From Candidatus Celerinatantimonas neptuna (GTDB taxonomy: Bacteria > Pseudomonadota > Gammaproteobacteria > Enterobacterales > Celerinatantimonadaceae): a stretch of DNA of 64,000 bases. The notes under the pieces were generated by a model. It was not told the DNA's origin. It saw only the letters and a program-made list of their open reading frames with translations, and did not search any database. Where the stretch lies: contig OU461276.1 in the NCBI GenBank assembly GCA_911810475.1, positions 1,786,001 to 1,850,000 of the forward strand, given 5' to 3'. Position 1 is the stretch's first letter. Each line of letters starts with the position of its first letter. A program made the translations under genes and the position numbers. Below are positions 45,923 through 56,033 of the stretch, in pieces.

Positions 45923-47490
45923 ATGGAAAACTATATTTTTAGAAAAAATGATCGAATTGGACATTTGGATGCTGAAACTGACTCATATCTAGAACATTGT
46001 TTTTATGAGTCTGATATATTTAAAGGTATAATTAATTTTAATAATGATAAAGAAAATCCAGATTTTACTAGACGTGTTATTGTCGGTAGGACAGGAAGTG
46101 GAAAAACTGCTATATTAAAACAAGCTATACATCATAAGATAATTAAAATTCATGAATCTATAAAAGCAGAAAATACTGTTTTTGAGCATATTAATAATAA
46201 TGTTTTTATATCTAGTCTGATTAGAAGAGGTATTGATTTAAGAGTTTTTTATAAATCATTATGGTTACATGTATTGCTTGTGAAAGTTATTCAGCAAATC
46301 TATAAGAGATCATATGATAGTTTTTTTGAGTATATAAAGGAATTGTGTGTACCTAGTTCTAATAAAAAAGTTATCGACCTGAAATAGCTGATGAATATAT
46401 TCGTTCCTATAAAGATAATTTTTTTAACGATAATATTATTACAGAGATTACTGATAAGATGGAAGATAATTTGTCTGCAAAAATCGATGTATTGGGGATC
46501 AACGTAGAAGGAGGAGGTTCAAGTGAAAGCATGAGGAAAATTCAAACAGAGACATCTAGCTATGTTAGTAAAGAATTAATTAGAAAACAGAAAGAATTAA
46601 TTAAGTTAATTGAAAAAGAATTATCTGACTCTAGTCAGATTAGAATAATATTTAGTATTGATGATTTGGATAAATCTTGGCTGAGTACAAGTGAAATAAG
46701 ATATGATTTTATAAATGCTCTCTTAGAAGCATTTAAAGAACTACTTGATATCAAATCTGTTAAAATTCTTATATCCATAAGAACAGATATTTTAATTGGC
46801 ATATATAAAAATAATCTTAGGCAATCAGAGAAAGATCAATCTTTAATATATCCAGTATATTGGAATAAAAAAGAGATAAGAGAGATTTTAGATTTAAGAA
46901 TTGATTATTTGGTAAAAAACAAGTATAGATCATCTCAGAAGGTTACTTTTTCAGATGTATTTAATTTCAATGTTAATGGTGTGAGTGCTGATGTTTATAT
47001 AATTGAAAGAACTATGCTAAGGCCTAGAGATGCCATTGATTTTGTGAATCTATGTTTAGCTGAATGCGATGGCAATATAGAGCTTAATAGTTCTATTATT
47101 CTTGAGGCTGAAGAAAAATTCTATTCTAAGAGAAAACAAGCTTTATGCCATGAATGGAAAAGTATTTTTTCATATATAGACTGCTATTTAGATAGCCTTT
47201 CATATATTAAAATACAAGAATTTAATATAGATGATATATCTAACCATACAAAAGAAGAAATTTTAAATCACTTGGCTGAATATCCATACAATTATAAAAT
47301 CCATAATAACCATGAAGAAAAATTGGGTAATATAAAAGATTTAATTAAAATCTGGTTTACAGTAGGTGTTATTGGAATAAAAAAAACTGATTCACTGATA
47401 ATATATTCATCTTTTGATAAGCAAGAGTTAGATATAACAGATATAGAAAAGAATTTTTATATTCATCCTTTATTTTTTAGATATAATTAA
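45923..47490 (+). pseudogene. Sll1717-type P-loop ATPase, interrupted by one frameshift
   Basis: Two adjacent reading frames make one protein of about 520 residues. Part 1 (45923-46387) has the N-terminal family pattern GHLDAETDSYLEHCFYESDIF and Walker A VIVGRTGSGKTAIL. Part 2 (to 47490) continues PEIADEYIRSYKDNFF and has Walker B RIIFSIDDLDKSW and a long helical C-terminus. The frames differ by -1 at AAAAAAG near 46366-46372, so an indel, a sequencing error in the A run, or slippage could explain it. The DNA is very AT-rich. Such ATPases are common in defence islands. Confidence 0.72.
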
Positions 47491-47541
47491 ATTTAGTGGA
47501 CATTAGAAACAATCAAAAATATTGGGCTCTATATCATTTAT

Positions 47542-48435
47542 TCATGTTCTTAACCGGTTTAAGCAAAGTTCTATAAATTGTTTTAATTTAGCACTTTGTT
47601 GACGGGCTGGGTGGTAGAGCAGATGGATGGGGCGTGAAGGTCCCTGATAACCACTTAAGACGAAGACTAATTCACCCGAGTGTATCTTTTCTTGAACGAC
47701 ATAATGAGGCGCCAGCAAAATACCAACGTCATCCAGAGTCGCCTGAAGTAAAGCGGCTGCATCGGTGAGATGTAACCGGCTATGAACACGGATTGTTTGC
47801 GTTTTTCCCTTATGAGTTAACTGCCAGGTTTTGTGCCCCGGTCGGGTATTAAATCCATAGCCTAAGCATTCGTGTTGCCTGAGTTCTTCAGGTGATGAAG
47901 GTGTCCCGTGTTTTTGGAGATAGCCAGGGGTGGCGCAAAGAACAAAACGATGTGGCGTGAGTTCTCTGGCGATGAGCTGCGAATCGTTGAGTTTTCCAAT
48001 ACGAACAGCAATTTCAAAGCCTTCTTCGACCAGATCAACGAGCCGGTCATTCAGTTCCAGTTCAACTTCTACAGCCGGATAGCGCCGTAAAAATTCAGTG
48101 ATGATAGGCATGATACGGTATCGGCCTAGTGTGATGGGGGCACTCACCCGAAGCTTCCCCCTTGGCTCTTTCTGTGATGTTTGTGCAATTCCTTCTGCAT
48201 CGTCTATTTCAGCAAGAATAAATTTGCAGCGCTGATAATAAATCTGGCCCTCAGCCGTTAGTCCATGACGCCGGGTTGTCCGGTTTAGCAGGCGCATTCC
48301 AAGTTTTGTTTCAAGAGATGCAACATGTCTGGCAACCATTTGTTGAGACATATTCATTCGCTCTGCTGCTGCACTAAATGATCCGTTATCAACGGTTTTC
48401 ACAAACGCTTCCATTGAGATGAGCTTGTCGAGCAT
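47542..48435 (-). CDS. LysR-family transcriptional regulator
   Basis: This 297-residue regulator has an N-terminal winged HTH (MEAFVKTVDNGSFSAAAERMNMSQQMVARHVASLETKLGMRLLNRTTR) and a C-terminal effector domain. It is divergent from the efflux gene at 48558 with a shared 122-nt region and most likely controls it. Confidence 0.92.
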   Translation of the reverse strand: MLDKLISMEAFVKTVDNGSFSAAAERMNMSQQMVARHVASLETKLGMRLLNRTTRRHGLTAEGQIYYQRCKFILAEIDDAEGIAQTSQKEPRGKLRVSAPITLGRYRIMPIITEFLRRYPAVEVELELNDRLVDLVEEGFEIAVRIGKLNDSQLIARELTPHRFVLCATPGYLQKHGTPSSPEELRQHECLGYGFNTRPGHKTWQLTHKGKTQTIRVHSRLHLTDAAALLQATLDDVGILLAPHYVVQEKIHSGELVFVLSGYQGPSRPIHLLYHPARQQSAKLKQFIELCLNRLRT

Positions 48436-48557
48436 TTAATACTCCTGGTTGTAACTGAAACTATTATTGACCTATTTAATCACAGTAAGGGGGTATGTAC
48501 GATCATTGTGTTCACAAGCGGATATCTCTTTGTGAGGAAATGCTAAGGAATCAAACG

Positions 48558-49925
48558 ATGAAAAGTCTATCTTCATCCAGACAGGCCAGTCTGGCTTTAC
48601 TGGGAACGGGTTTAGGGAATGCCATCACGATACTGGATGTGACTGTTGTGAATGTTTCTATCACGACAATTCAACATGCATTGGGTGCCAATGTGGCACA
48701 GTTGCAATGGGTTATTAGTATTTATACATTGGTTTTTGCAGTGTTTATTTTATCTGGGGGGGCCTTGATCGATCGTTATGGTGCCCGCCGGGTTTTTATG
48801 GTTGGGGTCATCATTTTTACTGTATTTTCAGCCGGATGTGGATTATCTCATCATATTTATGCTTTGCTGGTTGCTCGGGCTTGTCAGGGGCTGGGGGCTG
48901 CTTTATGTTTTCCGGCGTCACTGGCTCTTTTAAGTGATGTCTATCCGGAGCAAGGCAGCAGAGCCAAAGCGATTAGCATATGGGGCAGTATCGGAGGTCT
49001 GGCTTTAGCCGTTGGGCCATTGCTTGGTGGTCTGCTGATAGCGTTTAGCGGATGGCGTAGTATTTTTTTGCTGAATATCCCGGTTGGTGTGATTGCGCTA
49101 GGTGCTCTGTGGCCCGTCACCCCGTGCCATTCAGACAAAAAACCGAGGTCATTGGATTTTTTTGGGCAACTGACGGTGATCCCTGCTTTGGGTGGGCTGG
49201 TTTTTGCCTGTATTGAAAGTGGCTTGCAAGGGTGGCAAAACCCTGTGGTTTTATCTGGTATTTTACTGTCGGCTGTGATGATTCCTTTGTTTATTCTGAC
49301 GCAATACCGTGCTAAAGCACCGATGATGCCTCTGGATCTATATTGTTCAGGGAAAGTGACCAGTGCTTTTATTGCCGGGTTTACCGTAAATTTTGTCTAT
49401 TATGGTGTTTTGTTTGCTTTTAGTTTGTTTTTTCAGTCAGATCGGGGGCTTAGTGCATTACAAACTGGCCTGACTTTTTTACCTATGACGGTATTTGCCG
49501 GGGTGAGTAACCTGTTTTCAGGCAGGCTGATTGCCCGAAATGGTCCAATTCTACCGCTGCTCGGAGGGATTGGTCTTGCTTGTTTGGGATGTCTGGCTTT
49601 ACTTGAATTAGAGCTTACAACATCTTATGTCTGGATGATTGTGCCGATGTTGATGATTGGGGCGGGTGCTGCATTTACTATCCCGGCTTTTTCAGTGATT
49701 GTGATGATGAATGTACCCGCTTTGCGAAGAGGTATTGCATCCGGTGTGCTGAATGCAGGGCGACAAACCGGCGGTGTATTAGGTGTGGGGATCTTTGGAT
49801 CATTAATGAGTCGATATTCGATAGCGGGTCTGCATAGTGCGCTTGGTATTTCGGCCTTCATCTTAATTGCCACCGGTATTTTAGTCTGGTCTGTTACGGC
49901 AAAACGGGCATTTTCTACCGTTTAG
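48558..49925 (+). CDS. MFS drug-efflux transporter, DHA2 (EmrB/QacA) type
   Basis: This 455-residue protein with about 14 membrane helices has the DHA motif C-like LDVTVVNVSITTIQ near the start, motif A LIDRYGARRVFMVG, and ACQGLGAALCFPASLALL. It exports drugs or metabolites by proton antiport. The start at 48558 follows AAGGA; an in-frame ATG at 48495 is possible but would add an unusual hydrophilic leader. Regulated presumably by the divergent LysR protein. Confidence 0.88.
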   Translation: MKSLSSSRQASLALLGTGLGNAITILDVTVVNVSITTIQHALGANVAQLQWVISIYTLVFAVFILSGGALIDRYGARRVFMVGVIIFTVFSAGCGLSHHIYALLVARACQGLGAALCFPASLALLSDVYPEQGSRAKAISIWGSIGGLALAVGPLLGGLLIAFSGWRSIFLLNIPVGVIALGALWPVTPCHSDKKPRSLDFFGQLTVIPALGGLVFACIESGLQGWQNPVVLSGILLSAVMIPLFILTQYRAKAPMMPLDLYCSGKVTSAFIAGFTVNFVYYGVLFAFSLFFQSDRGLSALQTGLTFLPMTVFAGVSNLFSGRLIARNGPILPLLGGIGLACLGCLALLELELTTSYVWMIVPMLMIGAGAAFTIPAFSVIVMMNVPALRRGIASGVLNAGRQTGGVLGVGIFGSLMSRYSIAGLHSALGISAFILIATGILVWSVTAKRAFSTV

Positions 49926-49943
49926 ATTATGCTCGGTAGATCA

Positions 49944-50410
49944 CTAGCTCTCTTTGTAAAGCAGTTCCTGAACTCCTTGCCTGACATTTGCGACCAGTTC
50001 GGCTTTGTCAAGTCCCTGAACCTGACCGTTGTCGATGACCATTTTTCCCTGAATAAAGCTGTACTGAATATCGACCGGTTCGCCACCGATAAGTGGTGCT
50101 TCCAGTTTAGAATGCACGCCGTTCATGCGTGGGGTATCGATGTTATATGCGACTAAATCAGCGGCTTTTCCGACTTTGATCTCCCCGGTTCCGCTAAGAC
50201 TGAGCCGCTTTGCTCCATTTTTGCTGGCCTAGCTGATTATCTCTTGCGGGCTGGTGGCTCGATGGATCAGCCAGGCCAGATTTGCTTCCTGGATTATCGA
50301 GCCTGATTCAACCGAAGCCGAGCCATCGACGCCCAGGGTTATTCTCATTCCGGCTTCTTGTCTTGACCGTGCTGGGGCGATTCCGGTGGATGCCAGTCTC
50401 TGAATGGCGT
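49944..50410 (-). pseudogene. amidohydrolase remnant (guanine/8-oxoguanine deaminase type), C-terminal part
   Basis: On the minus strand: RITLGVDGSASVESGSIIQEANLAWL, then after an in-frame stop ASKNGAKRLSLSGTGEIKVGKAADLVAYNIDTPRMNGVHS and a C-terminal tail ending at 49944. These are the last metal ligand region and the closing beta-sandwich of the SAH/8-oxoguanine deaminase family. The N-terminal two thirds are missing. Confidence 0.7.
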
Positions 50411-50934
50411 CTCTATCCGAATGAACCAGATAGGCAAACCATACATCTTTGTTGCTGGTGTGGCCATTTCCCCTTTAATTATCATCTGGATTAATAACAC
50501 GTCATGGTCACTGATCGTCTGTGCGGTGATTATTTCCGTTTTTCCGGTGATTTCGAATACGACGTTGGGGCTGCGTAGTGTCGATCTGGATTTATTGAGT
50601 CTGTTTCGCATATATCACTTAAGCTGCTGGCAAGAGTTGATTCGTCTGCGTATTCCCGGTGCATTGCCCTATTTTTTCAGTGGGTTGCGAATTAGTTCAG
50701 GGCTGGCTCTGATTGGGGCTGTGGTTGCTGAATTTGTGGCTGGAACCGGCGGTAACAGTGCCGGTTCCAGCCTATGTGATTTTGCAGAGCTGGTATAACT
50801 TGCAGATCCCAAAAATGTTTGCTGCGCTGGTTCTGATTACTGTGTCCGATATTTTGCTGTTTGCACTGATGGTGTGGCTCTCCAACATGGCGTTAAAAAA
50901 CTGGCATGAAAGTGCGATGACAACGGAGCATTAG
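50411..50934 (+). pseudogene. ABC transporter permease remnant (TauC/SsuC type)
   Basis: The fragments ISPLIIIWINNTSWSLIVCAVIISVFPVISNTTLGLRSVD, ELIRLRIPGALPYFFSGLRISSGLALIGAVVAEFVAGTGG and, after a frameshift near 50755, AYVILQSWYNLQIPKMFAALVLI form the second half of a permease with its EAA loop. The N-terminus is missing. With the amidohydrolase remnant on the other strand it looks like leftovers of a purine or pyrimidine uptake and deamination locus. Confidence 0.68.
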
Positions 50935-51236
50935 CTTAGCGGTGTGTCAGATGATTTTTCTCGCTGTGATTTAAAGCGAACCGGGCAAAGTATAAAGATG
51001 GAGTCGACAGTGGCTCCGTCTTTATTTGAACGAGAAGCCACATTTCATAATTATTGTCCATCAAATAACGAAATTCCTCTATTTACTGCTGAATCCTGAA
51101 AACAAAAAAGATATTCCTGCTTTTGAGGCGGGGAATTAAACGTTATCTGCTGTGTAACTATGTTGTAATTGAGAGGAATACAAAGAGATATATAGATGTT
51201 TCCACATTGTTATCATACGTTTTAAGGACGAATCCG
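50935..51236. other. intergenic region upstream of the catabolic operon
   Basis: About 0.3 kb; it should hold the promoter of the rightward operon. No strong -35/-10 pair or operator is recognised. Confidence 0.35.
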
Positions 51237-51911
51237 ATGAGTAAATTTCGTCACAAGTACATCACTTTTGATTGCTATGGCACATTAACCAATTTCCATA
51301 TGGCATCGATGACCCGGGAAATCTTTAAAAATCGTATCCCGGAAGAACAGATGGATGCTTTTATCAAAGATTTTGCAAGTTACCGGTTAGATGAAGTGCT
51401 CGGTGCTTGGCAGCCTTATGATCAGGTCGTCAAGAGTGCACTTGAGCGCACCTGTAAAAAATGGGGTATTGCCTATATCGATGCACAAGGTCAGCAATAC
51501 TATGATGCGGTACCGACTTGGGGACCTCATGCTGATGTGCCGTCTGGTTTAGCGCGTCTGGCCAAAGAGTATCCGTTGGTTATCTATTCAAATGCCAGTG
51601 ATAGCCAGATCATGAGTAATGTTGAAAAACTCGGGGCACCATTTCACCGCGTATTTACCGCAGAACAGGCCAAAGTTTATAAACCTCGTCTGGCCGCTTT
51701 CGAATATATGATTGATAACCTCGGATGTAATCCTGAAGACATTTTGCATGTGTCATCCAGCTTCCGCTATGACCTGTTTTCAGCCGATGATATGGGCATT
51801 AAACACAAAGCCTTTATTGCTCGTGGCCATGAGCAGCCTGCACATTCGATTTATTCCTATCATCAGGTTCCTGATATTAATGCACTGGCTGATTTTCTGG
51901 GTCTGGATTAA
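51237..51911 (+). CDS. HAD-superfamily hydrolase, haloacid-dehalogenase type II
   Basis: This 224-residue protein has the nucleophile motif FDCYGTLTNF (Asp11), the second motif VIYSNASDSQ, the lysine region KVYKPRLAAFEYM, and VSSSFRYDLFSADDMGIKHKAFIARG with the acidic motif. It is closest to (S)-2-haloacid dehalogenases. In this operon it may remove a phosphate or halogen, or be a housekeeping repair phosphatase. AAGGA precedes the start. It is the first gene, 26 nt before the flavoprotein gene. Confidence 0.85.
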   Translation: MSKFRHKYITFDCYGTLTNFHMASMTREIFKNRIPEEQMDAFIKDFASYRLDEVLGAWQPYDQVVKSALERTCKKWGIAYIDAQGQQYYDAVPTWGPHADVPSGLARLAKEYPLVIYSNASDSQIMSNVEKLGAPFHRVFTAEQAKVYKPRLAAFEYMIDNLGCNPEDILHVSSSFRYDLFSADDMGIKHKAFIARGHEQPAHSIYSYHQVPDINALADFLGLD

Positions 51912-51937
51912 TTGCATAGTTGATGTGGGAGTTGGCC

Positions 51938-53212
51938 ATGAAGAATCAGTCTTACTGGATTGATACCAAGCCCCGGTTTAACCGGGGAATATCGGAGCTT
52001 GAACGGTCGCATTATGATGTGGCAATAGTGGGCGGTGGCCTGACCGGACTATCTGCTGCATATGCTCTGACTCAGCAGGGGGCATCGGTTGCGCTGTTTG
52101 AGGCCGGCCAGGTTATGGAACAGGCATCGGGGCAAAATGGTGGGCAGTGTAGTACCGGAGTTGCCCAGGATTTTGCCTCGCTATCGGCTTCTATCGGCCT
52201 GGATAAGGCCCGCCAGTATTATTTTGCTTATGCAGATGCGGTTAATTCGTTACGCACGCTTATTACTGAGGAGCAGCTTGATTGTGAGTTTCGTGAAAGT
52301 GGCAAACTGAAGCTGGCTGCAAAACCTGAACATGCTGAGAAAATTTTTAAAACCTGTGAGCTGATTAAAAAAGAAGTCGACCCGGATGTGTCGTTTCTTG
52401 ATGCTGCGGCATTAAAAGATGAGATCCAAAGTGATCAGTTTTTTGGTGGGATGCTCCAGCAAAATGCGATTCAGGTGCATGTCGGTAAACTGGGGGTTGC
52501 ACTTGCACAAAGGGCGTCAGTAGAGGGTGCGGACTTTTATGAAAACAGTCCGGTACAACGCTTAAAGAAAATGGCTGGTCGTTTTCAGGTTACGTCATCA
52601 AAAGGGGCAATTACCGCTCGGGATATCATTATTGCCAGTGGTATCAGCCAGCAGGGGCCATTGGGCTGGTTTCGCCGGCGTATGATTCCGGTTGGCAGTT
52701 TTATTATCGTCACCGAACCGCTTGATCCAAAGCTCATTGCTCGATTGATGCCCCATCAACGCTCTTACGTGACCAGCCGGATTATTGGTCATTATTTTCG
52801 TCTTACTGCTGATAATCGCTTGCTGTTTGGTGGACGGGCGCGTTTTGCCATGTCCAGCCCGAAATCAGATGCGCTGAGCGGCAAAATTCTGGCCAAAGCG
52901 ATGCGATCTCTGTTCCCTGAATTAAGCCACGTCAAGGCTGACTATTGCTGGGGCGGATTAGTCGATATGACCTCCAATCGTTTGCCAAGGGCAGGTGAAC
53001 ACAATGGCATGTTCTACGCGATGGGTTATAGCGGCCACGGGGTACAAATGTCGACGTATATGGGACGGCAGCTGGCTCATATGCTGGGCGGGAAGAAAAA
53101 CGCGAATCCGTGGATGGATGAGCGCTGGCCGGCCATTCCTGCTTACTGGGGAAAACCCTGGTTTTTACCCATGGTCGGAGCCTATTACCGGTTGCAGGAT
53201 CGTTGGCATTAA
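51938..53212 (+). CDS. FAD-dependent amine oxidoreductase, PuuB/DadA-like
   Basis: This 424-residue protein begins SYWIDTKPRFNRG, a pattern shared with gamma-glutamylputrescine oxidase, followed by FAD motif VAIVGGGLTGLSAAYAL and GQNGGQCSTGVAQDF. The C-terminal part has GVQMSTYMGRQLAHMLGG. It probably oxidises a secondary or primary amine to an imine or aldehyde. GGGAG precedes the ATG at 51938. Its presence with an aldehyde dehydrogenase in the same operon suits an amine-to-acid route. Confidence 0.86.
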   Translation: MKNQSYWIDTKPRFNRGISELERSHYDVAIVGGGLTGLSAAYALTQQGASVALFEAGQVMEQASGQNGGQCSTGVAQDFASLSASIGLDKARQYYFAYADAVNSLRTLITEEQLDCEFRESGKLKLAAKPEHAEKIFKTCELIKKEVDPDVSFLDAAALKDEIQSDQFFGGMLQQNAIQVHVGKLGVALAQRASVEGADFYENSPVQRLKKMAGRFQVTSSKGAITARDIIIASGISQQGPLGWFRRRMIPVGSFIIVTEPLDPKLIARLMPHQRSYVTSRIIGHYFRLTADNRLLFGGRARFAMSSPKSDALSGKILAKAMRSLFPELSHVKADYCWGGLVDMTSNRLPRAGEHNGMFYAMGYSGHGVQMSTYMGRQLAHMLGGKKNANPWMDERWPAIPAYWGKPWFLPMVGAYYRLQDRWH

Positions 53213-53372
53213 ATTTTTAAAATCCATAGATTGAATAAAGAGGTTTTGATGGTTTTCTGATGGAACAGTATTTGATGTCTGAGAGCAATAATAATGAAGG
53301 GCCACCTGCAAAGGCAGAAAACTAATAAAAAAGTGCCCGAGGCTGATTGATCACTAATAAGGACGCTATTTT

Positions 53373-55010
53373 ATGAAAGACAAGCAGATTATAACGGGCC
53401 AGAAGTGCATGGATGATTTTGAGCAACTGACGCAAGATGGTCGTTCGAGACGAAAGCTATTAAAGTCTTTTGGCGCAGCTGGTTTGTTTTTTGCCGCTTC
53501 AAGTGCTACGACGCTGACTCCTTTTAATGTTTTTGCAAAAGATGAAACGTCATCGGCCCATAAAATGGGGCGCCCGGGAGGGAGCATTCGCGTTGCCAGT
53601 AATTCATCGTCTATAGCGGATACGCTGGATCCGGCTAAAGGGGCACTCTCTACCGATTATGTGCGCCAGTATATGGTGTATAACGGCCTGACAAAGTTTG
53701 ACGAGCATTTAGTGCCGCATCTGGAGCTGGCCGAGAGCATCAGTGATAATGGCGATGCTTCAATCTGGCAGATCAAGTTGCGCAAAGGCATCCTGTTTCA
53801 TAATGGCAAAGAATTAACGGCTGATGATGTGGTTTTCTCGCTGGTCAGGCAAAAAGATCCGGCGACTGGTTCCAAGGCTATGGGGCTGGCTAAACAATTC
53901 AAATCTGTTGTGGCTAAAGGCAAGCATGAAGTCATGATTACGCTGGAAGGCCCTAATGCCGAGTTGCCATCCATTTTAGCTATCTCCCATATGCTGATTG
54001 TTCCGGCCAATACCCAAGATTTCAGTAAAGGCATTGGCACCGGCCCATTTAAAGTGACTAAATTCATGCCGGGTATGCAAACCACTGTGGAGAAAAATGA
54101 AAATTACTGGAAGCCGGGATTACCGTATTTAGATAAGATTGAACTCATTGCCATTGTGGATGAATCATCACGTGTGAATGCGCTGCTTTCTGGCCAGGTG
54201 CATGTGATTAACGATGTGAATCCACGCTCGACTGCACGTATTGCCTCCAGTGCAGGTCACCGCTATGTGAACGCCCCTTCGGGCAACTATACCGATTTAA
54301 TTATCCGTCAGGATTTGGTGCCGGGTAAAAGCCCTGAATTTACCCAAGCGATGAAATTATTAATGGATCGTGAGCAGATTCAATCGGCTATCTTCCGCGA
54401 TTTTGCTGTCATTGGTAATGATACCCCGATTGCTCCTGGGGCTCGTTATTTTAATAAACAGTTACCGCAAACGACATTCGATCCCGATAAAGCGAAATAT
54501 CTGATTAAAAAAGCAGGGTTTGCTGATTCACACATCCCTTTGGTAGCTTCAAGCGCAGCGACTGGTTCGGTAGAAATTGCGGTTCTGATGCAGCAGTCCG
54601 CGGCTAAAGTCGGGATTAAAATTGATGTGCAGGCAAGACCAAGCGATGGGTATTGGTCAAACGACTGGGCCAAACATCCGCTGAGTTTCGGGAATATCAA
54701 CCCAAGACCGAATGCCGATATTATTTTCTCAGAATTTTTCTTGTCAACTGCCGCCTGGAATGAGTCTCACTGGAAGAACCGTCAGTTTGATCAACTGTTG
54801 TTAGCGGCGCGTAGTGAAACCGATGACAGCAAACGGGCTCAGATGTATGGCGAAATGCAAACGCTGGTCCATGACAAATGCGGTATTGGTATTCCGGTTT
54901 TCATCAGCAATATTGATGGTGTTGACTCCCGTCTGCAAGGGTATGGAACCAATCCTCTGGGCGGTTTTATGGGGTATATGTTTGCTGAGCAAGTCTGGCT
55001 GAGCGCTTAA
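53373..55010 (+). CDS. ABC transporter substrate-binding protein, SBP_bac_5 family, Tat-exported
   Basis: This 545-residue periplasmic protein of the oligopeptide/dipeptide/opine type has a twin-arginine signal, SRRKLLKSFGAAGLFF, about 26 residues in, ending near FNVFAKD. Mature motifs: LELAESISDNGDASIWQIKLRKGILFHNGKELTADDVVFSL. Use of Tat suggests export in a folded state. It supplies the permeases encoded next. Confidence 0.93.
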   Translation: MKDKQIITGQKCMDDFEQLTQDGRSRRKLLKSFGAAGLFFAASSATTLTPFNVFAKDETSSAHKMGRPGGSIRVASNSSSIADTLDPAKGALSTDYVRQYMVYNGLTKFDEHLVPHLELAESISDNGDASIWQIKLRKGILFHNGKELTADDVVFSLVRQKDPATGSKAMGLAKQFKSVVAKGKHEVMITLEGPNAELPSILAISHMLIVPANTQDFSKGIGTGPFKVTKFMPGMQTTVEKNENYWKPGLPYLDKIELIAIVDESSRVNALLSGQVHVINDVNPRSTARIASSAGHRYVNAPSGNYTDLIIRQDLVPGKSPEFTQAMKLLMDREQIQSAIFRDFAVIGNDTPIAPGARYFNKQLPQTTFDPDKAKYLIKKAGFADSHIPLVASSAATGSVEIAVLMQQSAAKVGIKIDVQARPSDGYWSNDWAKHPLSFGNINPRPNADIIFSEFFLSTAAWNESHWKNRQFDQLLLAARSETDDSKRAQMYGEMQTLVHDKCGIGIPVFISNIDGVDSRLQGYGTNPLGGFMGYMFAEQVWLSA

Positions 55011-55076
55011 TTCAATGAACATCCGTCAGTTGAATCGACGCAGGGGTGTTGTTATCGATGTATTGAGGATAATTTG

Positions 55077-56033
55077 ATGAAAAGTCCACTGATATCCCTA
55101 ATCATGCGCCGCCTGGTGAGTGCATCTGTGACATTGCTGCTGGTTTCTGTGATTGTGTTTGCAATTACCAATATTTTACCCGGGGATGCTGCGCAGCAGA
55201 TTCTTGGGCAGTTTGCGACACCGCAGCAAGTGGCAGCCTTAAGGCTCGAGTTGGGGCTGAATCAACCTGCGGTGATTCGCTATTTTCATTGGTTGATTGA
55301 CCTGCTTCAGGGCAATCTGGGGCGTTCATTCGTTAATCATCTGCCGGTGACTCAGCTGATGGCGGGCCGGTTGCAAAATACCTTGATGCTCGCGGGGGCG
55401 ACATCGGCTGTTTCGGTGCCGATTGCGTTGATTCTGGGGATCTTGGCGGCAATTTATCGCAATGGCCGGCTTGATCGGTTCTTAAATACGATCTCGCTTG
55501 CCCTGGTGTCGGTCCCTGAATTTCTGGTTGCGACAATTGCTGTGTTGATTTTCGCGGTCAAACTGCACTGGTTTGCTGCCATTTCATATGGTGGTGGGAG
55601 TGGAATACTTGGCTTTTTGCGGGCATATACGTTGCCGGTGATGACCTTGTGCTTTGTGATCACCGCTCAGATGGCCCGGATGACCCGGGCCGCCATGGTT
55701 GATGAGCTCAGTCAGAGTTATATCGAAATGGCCCATCTGAAAGGGTTGTCGACACTGCGCATCGCTGTTGTACATGCGTTGCCTAATGCTATTGGGCCGA
55801 TTGCCAATTCGGTTGCTTTAAGTCTCTCTTATCTATTTGGTGGGGTCGTGATTGTGGAAGTGATTTTTAATTTCCCGGGGGTTGCCAGCCTGATGGTCGA
55901 TGCTGTGACAACCCGTGACATTGCCCTGGTTCAGGCCTGCACCATGCTCTTTTGTACCGGTTATTTGGGACTCATTTTGATAGCGGATATCGTGGCTATT
56001 GTATTCAATCCGAGATTGAGGAACAAAGTATGA
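55077..56033 (+). CDS. ABC transporter permease, DppB/OppB type
   Basis: This 318-residue inner-membrane permease has the DppB start LIMRRLVSASVTLLLVSVIVFAITNILPGDAA and the EAA loop EMAHLKGLSTLRIAVVHALPNAIGPI. Overlaps the next permease by 4 nt (ATGA). Confidence 0.93.
   Translation: MKSPLISLIMRRLVSASVTLLLVSVIVFAITNILPGDAAQQILGQFATPQQVAALRLELGLNQPAVIRYFHWLIDLLQGNLGRSFVNHLPVTQLMAGRLQNTLMLAGATSAVSVPIALILGILAAIYRNGRLDRFLNTISLALVSVPEFLVATIAVLIFAVKLHWFAAISYGGGSGILGFLRAYTLPVMTLCFVITAQMARMTRAAMVDELSQSYIEMAHLKGLSTLRIAVVHALPNAIGPIANSVALSLSYLFGGVVIVEVIFNFPGVASLMVDAVTTRDIALVQACTMLFCTGYLGLILIADIVAIVFNPRLRNKV

Noticed and set aside
46360-46387. Canonical programmed -1 frameshift signal (A AAA AAG) in the ATPase gene
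   Set aside because: The zero frame reads AAA AAA GTT, so the classical X XXY YYZ phase is not met and I see no clear downstream stem; treated as an ordinary frameshift with slippage only as an option.
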